Shown one piece after another: positions 1 through 9,797 of a DNA stretch of 22,590 nt. The notes under the pieces were generated by a model. That model was given only the letters and a program-made list of their open reading frames with translations. It was not told the origin of the DNA and ran no database searches. Position 1 is the first letter of the stretch; every line of letters starts with the position of its first letter. The position numbers were made by a program, and so were the translations under genes. This stretch comes from an uncultured Collinsella sp. (GTDB lineage Bacteria; Actinomycetota; Coriobacteriia; Coriobacteriales; Coriobacteriaceae), in NCBI GenBank assembly GCA_900545875.1, contig URAQ01000004.1, positions 1 to 22,590 on the forward strand, read 5' to 3'.

Positions 1-22
1 GCCACATTAAGTGGCCTTCTTT
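1..22 (+). terminator. Possible terminator hairpin, cut by window edge
   Basis: The window opens with GCCAC, loop ATTAA, GTGGC, followed by CTTCTTT. The right arm can be read as GTGGCCTT, so the left arm probably begins outside the window. A short hairpin with a pyrimidine-rich tail on the plus strand would fit the end of a plus-strand gene to the left, converging on gyrA. Only five base pairs can be seen, so this is tentative. Bases 23-90 hold nothing I recognise. Confidence 0.3.
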
Positions 23-90
23 GCGTGCGGAACTCGCGACAAACCAAAACCATCTCGCCAGCCCAGCGACCATGGAGTCCCAAGGTTTTC

Positions 91-123
91 AAAAAAGCGG
101 TCGGCGCGCAGTGCGCCGACCGC
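91..123 (-). terminator. Rho-independent terminator of gyrBA
   Basis: There is a perfect 11-bp inverted repeat, GCGGTCGGCGC (97-107) and GCGCCGACCGC (113-123), with a 5-nt loop. It is flanked on the left by six A (91-96). Read on the minus strand this is a G/C-rich stem followed by six U, 40 bases after the gyrA stop codon, so it ends gyrBA transcription. Confidence 0.9.
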
Positions 124-163
124 CGATATATGGGGTCTGATATTTTCTACCAGCTAGGGCCTC

Positions 164-2905
164 TTACTCGTCGAGGAGATCCTCTGGCATGTCGTTGCCG
201 TCGCCTAGATCGACAGGGGTTTCTTCGGGGGCAGAGCCGTTTTCCGTGGCTTCGCCTTCGGGCTTCTCTTTGGCGGCTGTCATGCGGGCTACGGCGCAGA
301 TGCGGTCGTTGTCGTCGACGGTCATCATCTTGACGCCCTGGGTGGCGCGGCCGGTCTGGCTGATCTCGTCGGTCTTGACGCGAATGACCGTCGCGCCCTC
401 CGTCACGATGAACAGCTCGTGCTGCGGGCCCACCGTCTTCATGGCCGCGAGGTTACCCTTACGCTCGGTCATTTGAATGGTGTAGACGCCCTGACCGCCG
501 CGATTCTGCTCCGGGTAGTCCGCGACCGGCGTGCGCTTGCCGTAGCCGCGCTCGGTGATGACGAATAGATCGCCGTTGCCGTTAGTGACTTCCATGCCCA
601 GAACGCTCACGCCGTCCTTCAGACCGATACCGCGAACGCCGCTGGTATCGCGGCCGGTGGCGCGCACCTGCTCCTCGGAGAACATGATCGCCTTGCCCGC
701 GGTGGTGGCCAGGATAATCTTGTCGCCCTCGCGCACGCGGCGCACGTTCAGCAGCGCGTCGTCGTCACGCAGGTTGATAGCGATCAGGCCGTCGCGACGG
801 CTGCGGTCATATGCGCTCATCACGGTCTTTTTGACCATGCCGCTCTTGGTGGCAAACATCAGGTACTCGTCGGCCGGGAACTCGCGGCAGCTGATGACGC
901 TCGCGATCTTCTCGCCTTCCTCGAAGGGCAGCAGGTTGACGATCGCGGTACCGCGCGCCTGGCGCGTACCCACCGGCAGCTCGTGCACCTTCAGGCGATA
1001 GACCTTGCCCTTGCTCGAGAAGAACAGCACGTACTCGTGCGTGGACGCGATGAACATCTCATCGATAACGTCGTCCTCTTTGAGGTTGACGCCCGACACG
1101 CCCTTGCCACCGCGCTTCTGGGCACGGTAGGCAGCCACTGGGATACGCTTAACGTAGCCGGTGTGGGTGATGGTCACGACCATATCCTCGTCGGCGATGA
1201 GGTCCTCGACATCCAGGTCCTTCTCAACCTGGCTGATTTCGGTACGGCGCTTGTCGCCAAACTTCCTGGAGATCTCGCGCATCTCTTCCTTGATGACGCC
1301 CAGAATCTTCTCCTCGTGCGCCAGCAGGTCCTCGTAGTAGGCGATGGCGCGGCGCAGGCCGTCCAACTCTTCTTGGATCTTGTCGCGCTCCAGGCCGGTC
1401 AGGCGGCGCAGCTTCATCTCGAGGATGGCCGTGGTCTGCTCGGGCGTAAAGCCAAAGCGTTCGATCAAGCGACTGCTGGCCTCGGAGTCGGTCTGCGAGG
1501 AGCGGATGATGCTAATGACCTCGTCGATATGGTCGAGAGCCATCAAGTAGCCCTCAAGGATATGCGCGCGGGCCTGGGCCTTCTTAAGGTCGAAGCGGGT
1601 GCGGCGGGTGACTACGTCGACCTGGTGGTCGATGTAGTGCTGCAGCATCTCGCGCAGGCTCAGGCATTTGGGAACGCCGTTGACGAGTGCCAGGTTGTTG
1701 GCGCCAAAGGTCGTCTGCAGCGAGGTGTACTTATACAGGTTGTTGAGCACGACCTGCGGAATGACGCCCTTCTTGAGCTCGATGACCAGACGGATACCCT
1801 TCTGGTTGGACTCATCGCGCATATCCGAGATGCCCTCGATGCGCTTGTCGTTGACGAGCTGGGCGATCTTCTCCTGCAGGGTGCCTTTGTTGACCATATA
1901 GGGAATCTCGGTAAAGACCAGGCGGCTGCGACCGGTCTTGGTGGACTCCACGTGCGCCTTGGCACGCACGGTAATGGAGCCGCGGCCGGTCTCGTAGCTC
2001 TGCTTAATGCCGGCGCTGCCCATGATGATGGCGCCGGTGGGGAAGTCCGGACCGGGCATGATCTGCATGAGCTCGTCGACGGTGGCGTCGGGGTTGTCGA
2101 TCAGGTAGCAGGTGGCCTCGATCGCCTCGGCGAGGTTATGCGGGGCGATGTTGGTGGCCATGCCGACGGCGATGCCCTGGCTGCCGTTGACCAGCAGGTT
2201 GGGGAAACGTGCAGGCAGTGCCACGGGCTCGGCGAGCGATTCGTCGTAGTTGGGCTGCCAGTCGACGGTATCCTTCTGCAAGTCACGCAGCAGTTCCATG
2301 GCGGGCTTTGCCAGGCGGCTCTCGGTGTAACGCATGGCGGCGGCGCCGTCGCCGTCGATGTTACCGAAGTTGCCGTGACCGTCGATGAGCGGCGTGCGCA
2401 TGGAGAACCACTGTGCCAGGCGGACCATGGCCTCGTAGACCGCGGAGTCACCGTGCGGGTGGTACTTACCGATAACTTCGCCGACCGTCCAAGCTGACTT
2501 CTTGTGCGGGCGGTTGGGGTAGATGCCGCTCTCGTTCATCGCGTACAGAATGCGGCGGTGCACCGGCTTTAAGCCATCGCGCACGTCCGGTAGGGCACGC
2601 GCCGTGATAACCGACATCGAATACTCGATGAACGATTGCTTCATCTCGCGACCGAACTCCGAAATCTGGAGCTGGCCGCCGTTGATATCCTCGCCGGCCG
2701 AGGCGCCACGGTCGACTTCGCCAAAGCTCTCCTCGAGCTCGCCGTCGTCGTCCTCTTCCTCGTCATCATCGGCATCGGGGTTATAGGCGTCCGGGTCGCC
2801 GTCCTCGCCCTGCTCAGCACGGGCAAGCAGGCGCTTCAGATCGTCGGGCATACCGGCATCGCCGGCCTCGTCCATACCCTCATTGTTGTTGATATCGTCT
2901 GCCAC
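164..2905 (-). CDS. gyrA: DNA gyrase subunit A
   Basis: Breakage-reunion subunit of DNA gyrase, which adds negative supercoils using ATP hydrolysed by GyrB. It has 913 residues, longer than the usual 820-875. The conserved core starts near residue 80 and includes [15 protein letters not shown]. The quinolone-determining region [12 protein letters not shown] has Ser154 and Glu158 at the E. coli Ser83/Asp87 positions, so it shows no obvious resistance change. The catalytic tyrosine is Tyr193 in MRYTES. The GyrA box QKRGGKG (596-602) opens the C-terminal beta-pinwheel and marks this as gyrase rather than ParC. Odd features are an acidic N-terminal extension of about 71 residues relative to E. 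coli and an acidic C-terminal tail. The start is GTG at 2905, with GGAGG four bases upstream. It lies 11 bases after gyrB and is surely co-transcribed. Confidence 0.98.
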   Translation of the reverse strand: MADDINNNEGMDEAGDAGMPDDLKRLLARAEQGEDGDPDAYNPDADDDEEEDDDGELEESFGEVDRGASAGEDINGGQLQISEFGREMKQSFIEYSMSVITARALPDVRDGLKPVHRRILYAMNESGIYPNRPHKKSAWTVGEVIGKYHPHGDSAVYEAMVRLAQWFSMRTPLIDGHGNFGNIDGDGAAAMRYTESRLAKPAMELLRDLQKDTVDWQPNYDESLAEPVALPARFPNLLVNGSQGIAVGMATNIAPHNLAEAIEATCYLIDNPDATVDELMQIMPGPDFPTGAIIMGSAGIKQSYETGRGSITVRAKAHVESTKTGRSRLVFTEIPYMVNKGTLQEKIAQLVNDKRIEGISDMRDESNQKGIRLVIELKKGVIPQVVLNNLYKYTSLQTTFGANNLALVNGVPKCLSLREMLQHYIDHQVDVVTRRTRFDLKKAQARAHILEGYLMALDHIDEVISIIRSSQTDSEASSRLIERFGFTPEQTTAILEMKLRRLTGLERDKIQEELDGLRRAIAYYEDLLAHEEKILGVIKEEMREISRKFGDKRRTEISQVEKDLDVEDLIADEDMVVTITHTGYVKRIPVAAYRAQKRGGKGVSGVNLKEDDVIDEMFIASTHEYVLFFSSKGKVYRLKVHELPVGTRQARGTAIVNLLPFEEGEKIASVISCREFPADEYLMFATKSGMVKKTVMSAYDRSRRDGLIAINLRDDDALLNVRRVREGDKIILATTAGKAIMFSEEQVRATGRDTSGVRGIGLKDGVSVLGMEVTNGNGDLFVITERGYGKRTPVADYPEQNRGGQGVYTIQMTERKGNLAAMKTVGPQHELFIVTEGATVIRVKTDEISQTGRATQGVKMMTVDDNDRICAVARMTAAKEKPEGEATENGSAPEETPVDLGDGNDMPEDLLDE

Positions 2906-2916
2906 GTTACCTCCTC

Positions 2917-4989
<2,073 letters not shown>

Positions 4990-4996
4990 TTATCGT

Positions 4997-5026
4997 AAAA
5001 AAATACCCTCGGGAACGAGGGTATTT
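4997..5026 (-). terminator. Rho-independent terminator of the dnaA-dnaN-recF-DUF721 unit
   Basis: There is a perfect 11-bp inverted repeat, AAATACCCTCG (5001-5011) and CGAGGGTATTT (5016-5026), with a 4-nt loop. On the minus strand it is followed by seven U (4997-5003). It lies just after the DUF721 stop and before gyrB, separating the replication-initiation genes from gyrBA. Confidence 0.88.
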
Positions 5027-5052
5027 GGCTCTACAAGGCCACCAGATGCGAT

Positions 5053-5616
5053 TTAAGGCTCTTTTTTGCCTTGCACGCCCTTGGCCCACTCGGCACTGGC
5101 TCTCATGGCGTTCTCGAGGGCCTCGCGCAGTTTTTGGTCTTCGATGGGCGCCACTTGGCGCTCAATCTCGGTGCGCTCGGCCTCACTTAGGTCAGCATAC
5201 GGAGCCGGCGGGCGCTCGGCCACGGCAGGACGCAGACGCTCTTTGGCAGCGGGCGGCGTGTGACCGGGCGCGGTGGTTTTGAACACCAGGCCATCCACAT
5301 GCGCACCGACGCGCTCCATGCGCGCGCGGATGATCTCGCGCAACAGCGTCATTTCCTGCGTCCACGAGGGCGAATCGAGATATACCAGCAGCTCATTGGA
5401 CTCGGGCAGGTAGCGCAGGCCCGTCACATGCCGCCCCTCGCGCGTGCCCGAGCACACCGCGTTCCACGCGCGATAGACCGCGCGCGACTCCTCGGCAGCC
5501 TCCATCTGCGCGCGGCGCTCAGGTGTTGCAGCCGCCAGGATGCGCTGGCGCTCTGCGTTTAAAAACCCACTGAAGGCGACCGTTTCGCTCTCGCGCTCGT
5601 AATTAGCACGTCTCAC
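5053..5616 (-). CDS. DUF721 protein, DciA-like helicase-associated factor
   Basis: Residues about 40-115 carry the DUF721 fold: AVYRAWNAVCSG, then a hydrophobic strand pair around RYLPESNELLVYLDS, then WTQEMTLLREII. DUF721 includes DciA, the ancestral operator/loader of the replicative helicase DnaB, and actinobacteria usually carry it between recF and gyrB, as here. The C-terminal third is an Ala/Pro/Arg linker followed by a charged helical tail (about 145-180). An ATG at 5652 would overlap recF by 50 bases. I prefer GTG at 5616, preceded by AAGGTGGTG, an 8-of-9 match to AAGGAGGTG; this gives 187 residues and a 14-base overlap with the recF end. The overlap implies translational coupling. 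Family assignment is good; the DciA role here is inferred. Confidence 0.85.
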   Translation of the reverse strand: MRRANYERESETVAFSGFLNAERQRILAAATPERRAQMEAAEESRAVYRAWNAVCSGTREGRHVTGLRYLPESNELLVYLDSPSWTQEMTLLREIIRARMERVGAHVDGLVFKTTAPGHTPPAAKERLRPAVAERPPAPYADLSEAERTEIERQVAPIEDQKLREALENAMRASAEWAKGVQGKKEP

Positions 5617-6709
5617 CCATGCCCACCACCTTGGCTCGATCAAGTAGGTCATCGGTAAAGTACCCCAGGTTGGTCGTAGTTATGACCGTCTGGATATCAT
5701 CGCCGATCAGCCGCAGGAAAGCGCCGCGACGCTCGCCGTCGAGCTCGCTCATCACGTCGTCCAGAAGCAGCAGTGGGGCGGTGCCCAGGACATCGCGAGC
5801 CACGGCAACCTCGGCCACCTTCCAGGACAGCACCAGCGTACGCTGCTGTCCTTGGCTGGCAAATGAACGGGCGGAGCGACCCGCCACGGTGAACTCAATC
5901 TCGTCGCGATGCGGTCCCACCAACGTCACGCCGCGGCGAATTTCCTCGTCGGCGTGCTCATCAAGGGCAGCCAGCATGCGCTCGTACGCCCAGCCCTTCA
6001 GCTCTTCGCGATCCTCGACCTGGGGCAAATCCCCCAGCGTGGACGCATAGGTCACGTTGGCGGTCTCACCTGACGCCACTTGCCCGTAGGCAGTGTGCAC
6101 ATGGCCCGCCAGCCGGTCGAGCAGGGCCAACCGGTGCACGAGCAGGGCCGAGCCCGCACGGGCAATCGAATCGTTCCACGCGCCGAGCATCTCGCGGCAG
6201 CACCAGGTCTCCTTGAGCAAGGCGTTACGCTGGGTCACGCAGCGCCCATAGGTGCTCGCAAGATCGGCATAGCGTGCGCTCAGTTGCATGCCAAAGTCAT
6301 CGAGGGCGGCGCGACGCACACTGGCGCCTCGCTTAACCATGTCCAGATGGTCGGGGCAAAACAGCACGCTCGGCAGAACTCCGCGCACACCGGCGGCAGA
6401 GCATCTCTTGCCGTTGCGGCTAAACGAGCGCTTACCGTCCTCCGCGCTCAATCCCATATCAAGCACGCGGCCGTCGCCCTCGAGCCTCAGCTCGATCTTG
6501 CACGAGCCCACGCCGTCATGGACGAGCTCGGCTGCGGTCGGATGCCTAAACGAGGCGCCGCTCGTCAGCAGCTGCAGCGCCTCTATGAGATTGGTCTTTC
6601 CCGCCGCGTTGGGTCCCGCAAGTATCGTCACGCCCTCGTCCAGGGCAAGGCGATAGCTATCGAAACTGCGGTAGTGCGCGACGGAAAGATCGCGGGCGAA
6701 CATGGTCAT
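5603..6709 (-). CDS. recF: DNA replication and repair protein RecF
   Basis: SMC-like ABC ATPase that, with RecO and RecR, loads RecA at single-strand gaps. It has 368 residues, the usual length. Walker A is GPNAAGKT (about 32-39) after the typical N-terminal LSVAHYRSF. The ABC signature region is SQGQQRTLVLSWKVAEV and Walker B with D-loop is LLLLDDVMSELDG. It begins nine bases after the dnaN stop. No Shine-Dalgarno is visible before ATG 6709 (a second ATG follows at 6703), so it probably depends on ribosomes finishing dnaN. It ends inside the start region of the DUF721 gene. Confidence 0.97.
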   Translation of the reverse strand: MTMFARDLSVAHYRSFDSYRLALDEGVTILAGPNAAGKTNLIEALQLLTSGASFRHPTAAELVHDGVGSCKIELRLEGDGRVLDMGLSAEDGKRSFSRNGKRCSAAGVRGVLPSVLFCPDHLDMVKRGASVRRAALDDFGMQLSARYADLASTYGRCVTQRNALLKETWCCREMLGAWNDSIARAGSALLVHRLALLDRLAGHVHTAYGQVASGETANVTYASTLGDLPQVEDREELKGWAYERMLAALDEHADEEIRRGVTLVGPHRDEIEFTVAGRSARSFASQGQQRTLVLSWKVAEVAVARDVLGTAPLLLLDDVMSELDGERRGAFLRLIGDDIQTVITTTNLGYFTDDLLDRAKVVGMGETC

Positions 6710-6718
6710 GGCGCAGCG

Positions 6719-7822
6719 CTAGATGCGGACCGGCATGACCAGGTACAGGTAGTTGATCTTATCGTAGGACTTAAAGATGCCCGCCTGCGAGTAGCTCTTG
6801 AGCTCCAGCGTGATCTCCTTCTCCTTGGACAGGGCATTGAGGCAGCCGAAGATGTAATGGTAGTTGAAGGCGATGGTACCCGACTCGCCCTCGGCCTCGA
6901 CATCGATCGTCTCCTGCGCAAGGTCCTGGTCATTGGAAATGGAGGACAGGCCCATCTGCCCGTTCTCGACATCGATCTCGAACTTGACGGCGGGGTTGGC
7001 GCTCGCGATAACGGCCACGCGCTTGAGGGCGGCGTTAAAGGCGGCGACGTCGATCTTGACGCTCGTCACGCACGAATCGGGGATGAGCTGCTTGTAGTTG
7101 GGGTACACGCCCTCGATGCGACGCGACACGTAGGTGGTGTTGCCGGCCTCGAAGACGACCTGGGTGTCGGTAGCCCCGATCATGATGGTCGCTTGGCTGG
7201 CCATGATGTTCAGCGCGTCGTTAAAGGCGTCAGCCGGAACGTTGAGCTCAAAGGAGCCCTCGAGGGCCGAGGTCTCAACCTGCGTATCGCACACGGCCAA
7301 GCGGAAGGAATCGGTCGCTACCAGGCGTACGGTGTTGTTCTCGACCTTCATGTGCACGCCGCCCAGGATGGGGCGAGCCTTGTCGGTCGAGGTGACGCGC
7401 CACACGCGGCCGACCATTTCGGACAAGACATCGGTCGGCAGCTCCACGGCACTCTCGATGGCATAGGCCGGAAACTCGGGGAAGTCATTGGCATCGAGCG
7501 TGTTCAGCCTAAAAGAGCTCTTCTCGCAACCAATCAGCACCTGGCGCTCGGACAGCTCAAAGGTGACCGGGGCATCGGGGAGGGTCTTGGTGATATTGGA
7601 GAGCATCTTACAGGGAATAACCATCTCGCCCTCTTCTTCGACATGCGCCGCGATGCGATGACGGATCGAGATGGTGTAGTTAGAGGTCTGGAATTCCAAG
7701 ATGCCGTCTTGGGCCTTGACGAGCACGCCCGACAGGATGGGAAGGGTGGATGCCGAAGCGACACCCTTCATAACGACGCCGATGGCTTGTGTAAGCGAGC
7801 TCTGGCTGACGGTGAACTTCAT
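6719..7822 (-). CDS. dnaN: DNA polymerase III beta sliding clamp
   Basis: The ring-shaped processivity clamp of the replicative polymerase. It has 367 residues, typical of the family, beginning MKFTVSQSSL and ending YLVMPVRI, the classic beta-clamp C-terminus. The internal sequences PILSGV and VATDSFRLAV are characteristic. ATG at 7822 is preceded by AAAGG about ten bases upstream. The 238-base gap to dnaA holds the probable origin unwinding region, so dnaN transcription either crosses it from dnaA or starts within it. Confidence 0.97.
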   Translation of the reverse strand: MKFTVSQSSLTQAIGVVMKGVASASTLPILSGVLVKAQDGILEFQTSNYTISIRHRIAAHVEEEGEMVIPCKMLSNITKTLPDAPVTFELSERQVLIGCEKSSFRLNTLDANDFPEFPAYAIESAVELPTDVLSEMVGRVWRVTSTDKARPILGGVHMKVENNTVRLVATDSFRLAVCDTQVETSALEGSFELNVPADAFNDALNIMASQATIMIGATDTQVVFEAGNTTYVSRRIEGVYPNYKQLIPDSCVTSVKIDVAAFNAALKRVAVIASANPAVKFEIDVENGQMGLSSISNDQDLAQETIDVEAEGESGTIAFNYHYIFGCLNALSKEKEITLELKSYSQAGIFKSYDKINYLYLVMPVRI

Positions 7823-7869
7823 CTTTTAATACCTTTCTATAGATATAAATATCTTAATAATAGTAATAG
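7823..7869. other. Candidate DNA unwinding element with DnaA-trio motifs
   Basis: This stretch is almost entirely A/T, in sharp contrast to the G/C-rich genes either side. At 7855-7869 the plus strand reads TAATAATAGTAATAG, five contiguous TAR trinucleotides. Moving from the dnaA side toward dnaN this strand reads 3'-GAT AAT GAT AAT AAT-5', the orientation described for DnaA-trios in Bacillus subtilis, with the AT-rich part (including AGATATAAATATCT, 7841-7854) lying beyond them. It sits between dnaA and dnaN, the standard place for an origin to open. The assignment is from sequence pattern only. Confidence 0.6.
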
Positions 7870-7881
7870 CACTGACGAAAC

Positions 7882-7890
7882 TGTTGATTA
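7882..7890 (-). promoter_or_regulatory. Possible DnaA box next to the trio motifs
   Basis: TGTTGATTA on the plus strand is TAATCAACA on the minus strand. It shares TCAACA with the variant boxes elsewhere in the window and differs from TTTTCAACA at two positions. It lies 12 bases from the trio motifs, where a box that starts the DnaA filament would be expected. The match is weak and the position is the main argument. Confidence 0.4.
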
Positions 7891-7954
7891 CTCCCAAAGA
7901 CGCAGGTCAGACCCAGAAAGAGAATCGACAGCAACCTGTGTGCAACAGGGGTGG

Positions 7955-7963
7955 TTTTCCACG
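7955..7963 (+). promoter_or_regulatory. Putative DnaA box TTTTCCACG
   Basis: One mismatch, at the last base, from the relaxed consensus TTWTNCACA. It lies in the dnaA-dnaN spacer between the unwinding element and the stronger box at 8035-8048. TTTTCATCA at 7983-7991 is a further weak candidate between them. Confidence 0.5.
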
Positions 7964-8034
7964 TTCAAAACCTGCGCAAAACTTTTCATCACCGCGGGTT
8001 GGGTTTTAGACACCTTATGCCCGTGGTTTCGACA

Positions 8035-8048
8035 AGTTTTCAACAGGT
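8035..8048 (+). promoter_or_regulatory. DnaA box variant, 14-mer copy 1
   Basis: AGTTTTCAACAGGT, core TTTTCAACA at 8037-8045. The same 14-mer occurs twice on the opposite strand upstream of the dnaA unit (11232-11245 and 11285-11298). It aligns with an extended DnaA box of the TTATCCACAGG type, with two core changes (A to T at position 3, C to A at position 6). It lies 13 bases beyond the dnaA stop codon. Confidence 0.7.
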
Positions 8049-8060
8049 GTCTCTATTTCC

Positions 8061-9782
8061 CTACGAGCGCAGTGTAATTTTATCGCGCAGCGACTTGAGG
8101 TCTTCGGTGACGGTGCGGTCTTCCTGGATCATCTTCTGGACCTTTTTGTAACTCGTGCTGACGGTCGAGTGGTTGCGGTTGCCAAATTCGGCGCCCACCG
8201 CCGTGGTCGTCATCTCGCACATCTCGATGGCCAGATAGATGGCAATATGGCGTGCTTTGGCGATATTGGCGTTGCGACGCGGGCCGATGAGCTCCTCGTG
8301 CGTCACGCCGTACTGCTCTTCGATGACGGACTGAACCGTCTGGACGTTGATCTTTTTGGCCGATGTGTCGAAGTACTGGCTGGCGATGGCGTCGATATCG
8401 TCAAAGGTGAGCTCCCCGCCCTCGCGCTCGCGGTCGCCCGCCTCGCCGGCGCAACGCTCGCAAAAGCTCTCGAGCTCGCGGATGTTGGTGCCCGAGACCT
8501 CGGCCATGTGTTTAAAGTGCTCGTCGGTCAGGTGCCCGCCGTCGCCCCCATAGGCCGCCAGCAGCGAGTCGTCGCCTGCCTCGGGAGCGGCGACGATGGT
8601 GTTCTCGTAATAGCGCTGCAAGATCTTGTATTTCATCTCGTAGCTGGGCTCTGCGACCAGGCAGAGCATGCCGGCGTTGAAGCGGCTGGTCAGACGCTCG
8701 TCCATGCTCAGGTCCTTGGGGGCGCGGTCTGCCGCGATGACGACCTTCTTGTTGTTGCGGATGAACTCGTCCATGAGCTGGAAAAAGTAGTCCACGCTCG
8801 CGCGCTTGCCGATGATGTTTTGGATGTCATCGATGATGAGCACGTCCACGCCGTGGTATGCCTGCATGATAGGGGCGTTGCTCTTCTTTTGGCGGTCGAA
8901 CTCGGTCATCAGGTCGTCCAGATATGCCTGGGAGTTGGCATACTTGACCTTGATCTCGGGCGACTTCTCGGCGAGCTCGTTTTTGATGGCAAGCAGTAGG
9001 TGCGTCTTGCCCAGGCCCGATTTGCCGTAGATGAACAGTGATGTGCACGTGCCGCGCTCGTCCGCGAGGGCGGCAAACTTGAGTGCCGAGCGATAGGCAT
9101 GGCTGTTCTCGGGGCCGTAGACAAAGTTCTCAAAGGTAAATTTTGAGTTCGCGGCGAGCGGGGCTCCATCCGTATTCTGCTCGGCCGGTACGGTCGGTGC
9201 TGGCATGGGTGAAGCGGGGGTCGCAGCTTGCGTGGACTTAGTCGGCGCTCCGCCCTTCATCTGGTTCATCATGCGACGAAAGTCATCGGCCGAGAGCGTG
9301 TTCTTGATTGCAATGCCCGAATCCGCGCCCGCCGCTGCGTCGTGAGCGATAGGCATGTGCGTGACGGGTGCGTTCGTTGACGCCGCAGCGGTAGGCAACG
9401 GTGCCATGGTTTCACGGGAAACATCGCTGTGCTGGTGCTCGATTGTCGGCACGTCGCCTGCGGAGGCCGGCACCGCCGGGGAGGCAGCGGGAGCCGCGGC
9501 AGGCGCCGTCGCGGCAGCGGATTCCGCCACGGCTCCTTGCGGTGCCACGATGTCGAGCGCAATCGGTGCAAAGGCGATTTCTTCCAGATAGGCCTCAATA
9601 GTCGGCTGATGCTTTTTGAGCTGCGCGATGGCAAAGCGCGAGGGGGCCTCGATCGTGAGCGTATCTTCGGTCAGGCTTATGGCGCGCGATTGCCCCAGCA
9701 TGTTGATGAGGCGTGCATCTTGGCCGTCGCGCTGGCAAAAGGCGATGGCATCCCCCAGGATGATGCTTGCTTCCTCGTCCAC
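8061..9782 (-). CDS. dnaA: Chromosomal replication initiator DnaA
   Basis: AAA+ initiator that binds DnaA boxes, opens the origin and loads the replicative helicase. It has 573 residues, long for the family because of an Ala/Pro-rich domain II linker (about 80-215) after domain I (1-80). Domain III has Walker A GKSGLGKT (253-260), Walker B LIIDDI (315-320) and the arginine-finger region RLTSRF (363-368). Domain IV (about 478-573) is divergent: the near-invariant GGRDHTTV reads GNRNHSTV (534-541), and the preceding PRQ motif reads ARH. GTG at 9782 has GGGAGAG a few bases upstream. It starts 15 bases after the upstream ATPase gene, so the two form one transcription unit, and dnaA expression should depend on the promoter beyond 11150. 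Confidence 0.97.
   Translation of the reverse strand: MDEEASIILGDAIAFCQRDGQDARLINMLGQSRAISLTEDTLTIEAPSRFAIAQLKKHQPTIEAYLEEIAFAPIALDIVAPQGAVAESAAATAPAAAPAASPAVPASAGDVPTIEHQHSDVSRETMAPLPTAAASTNAPVTHMPIAHDAAAGADSGIAIKNTLSADDFRRMMNQMKGGAPTKSTQAATPASPMPAPTVPAEQNTDGAPLAANSKFTFENFVYGPENSHAYRSALKFAALADERGTCTSLFIYGKSGLGKTHLLLAIKNELAEKSPEIKVKYANSQAYLDDLMTEFDRQKKSNAPIMQAYHGVDVLIIDDIQNIIGKRASVDYFFQLMDEFIRNNKKVVIAADRAPKDLSMDERLTSRFNAGMLCLVAEPSYEMKYKILQRYYENTIVAAPEAGDDSLLAAYGGDGGHLTDEHFKHMAEVSGTNIRELESFCERCAGEAGDREREGGELTFDDIDAIASQYFDTSAKKINVQTVQSVIEEQYGVTHEELIGPRRNANIAKARHIAIYLAIEMCEMTTTAVGAEFGNRNHSTVSTSYKKVQKMIQEDRTVTEDLKSLRDKITLRS
9408..9423 (-). promoter_or_regulatory. parS-like site inside dnaA
   Basis: GGTTTCACGGGAAACA on the plus strand matches the parS sequence TGTTTCACGTGAAACA at 14 of 16 positions. 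It encodes DVSRET in the unconserved linker of DnaA (about 120-125), where the protein would tolerate many sequences. It may be a weak ParB site or chance. Confidence 0.35.
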
Positions 9783-9797
9783 TGTCTCTCCCGTTCT

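Noticed and set aside
20..90. Possible tRNA gene at the left edge
   Set aside because: I looked for acceptor, anticodon and T-loop arms on both strands and found no GGTTCGA-type loop or pairing cloverleaf.
983..2497. 504-residue open frame on the plus strand opposite gyrA
   Set aside because: Antisense shadow of the gyrA core; no domain, no start signal.
5616..5652. ATG 5652 as start of the DUF721 gene
   Set aside because: It would overlap recF by 50 bases with a poor ribosome-binding site; GTG 5616 has an 8-of-9 Shine-Dalgarno match. Not excluded.
6080..8077. 665-residue open frame on the plus strand opposite recF, dnaN and the origin spacer
   Set aside because: It crosses two certain genes and an AT-rich non-coding spacer, has no ribosome-binding site or domain, and has the same composition as other antisense shadows.
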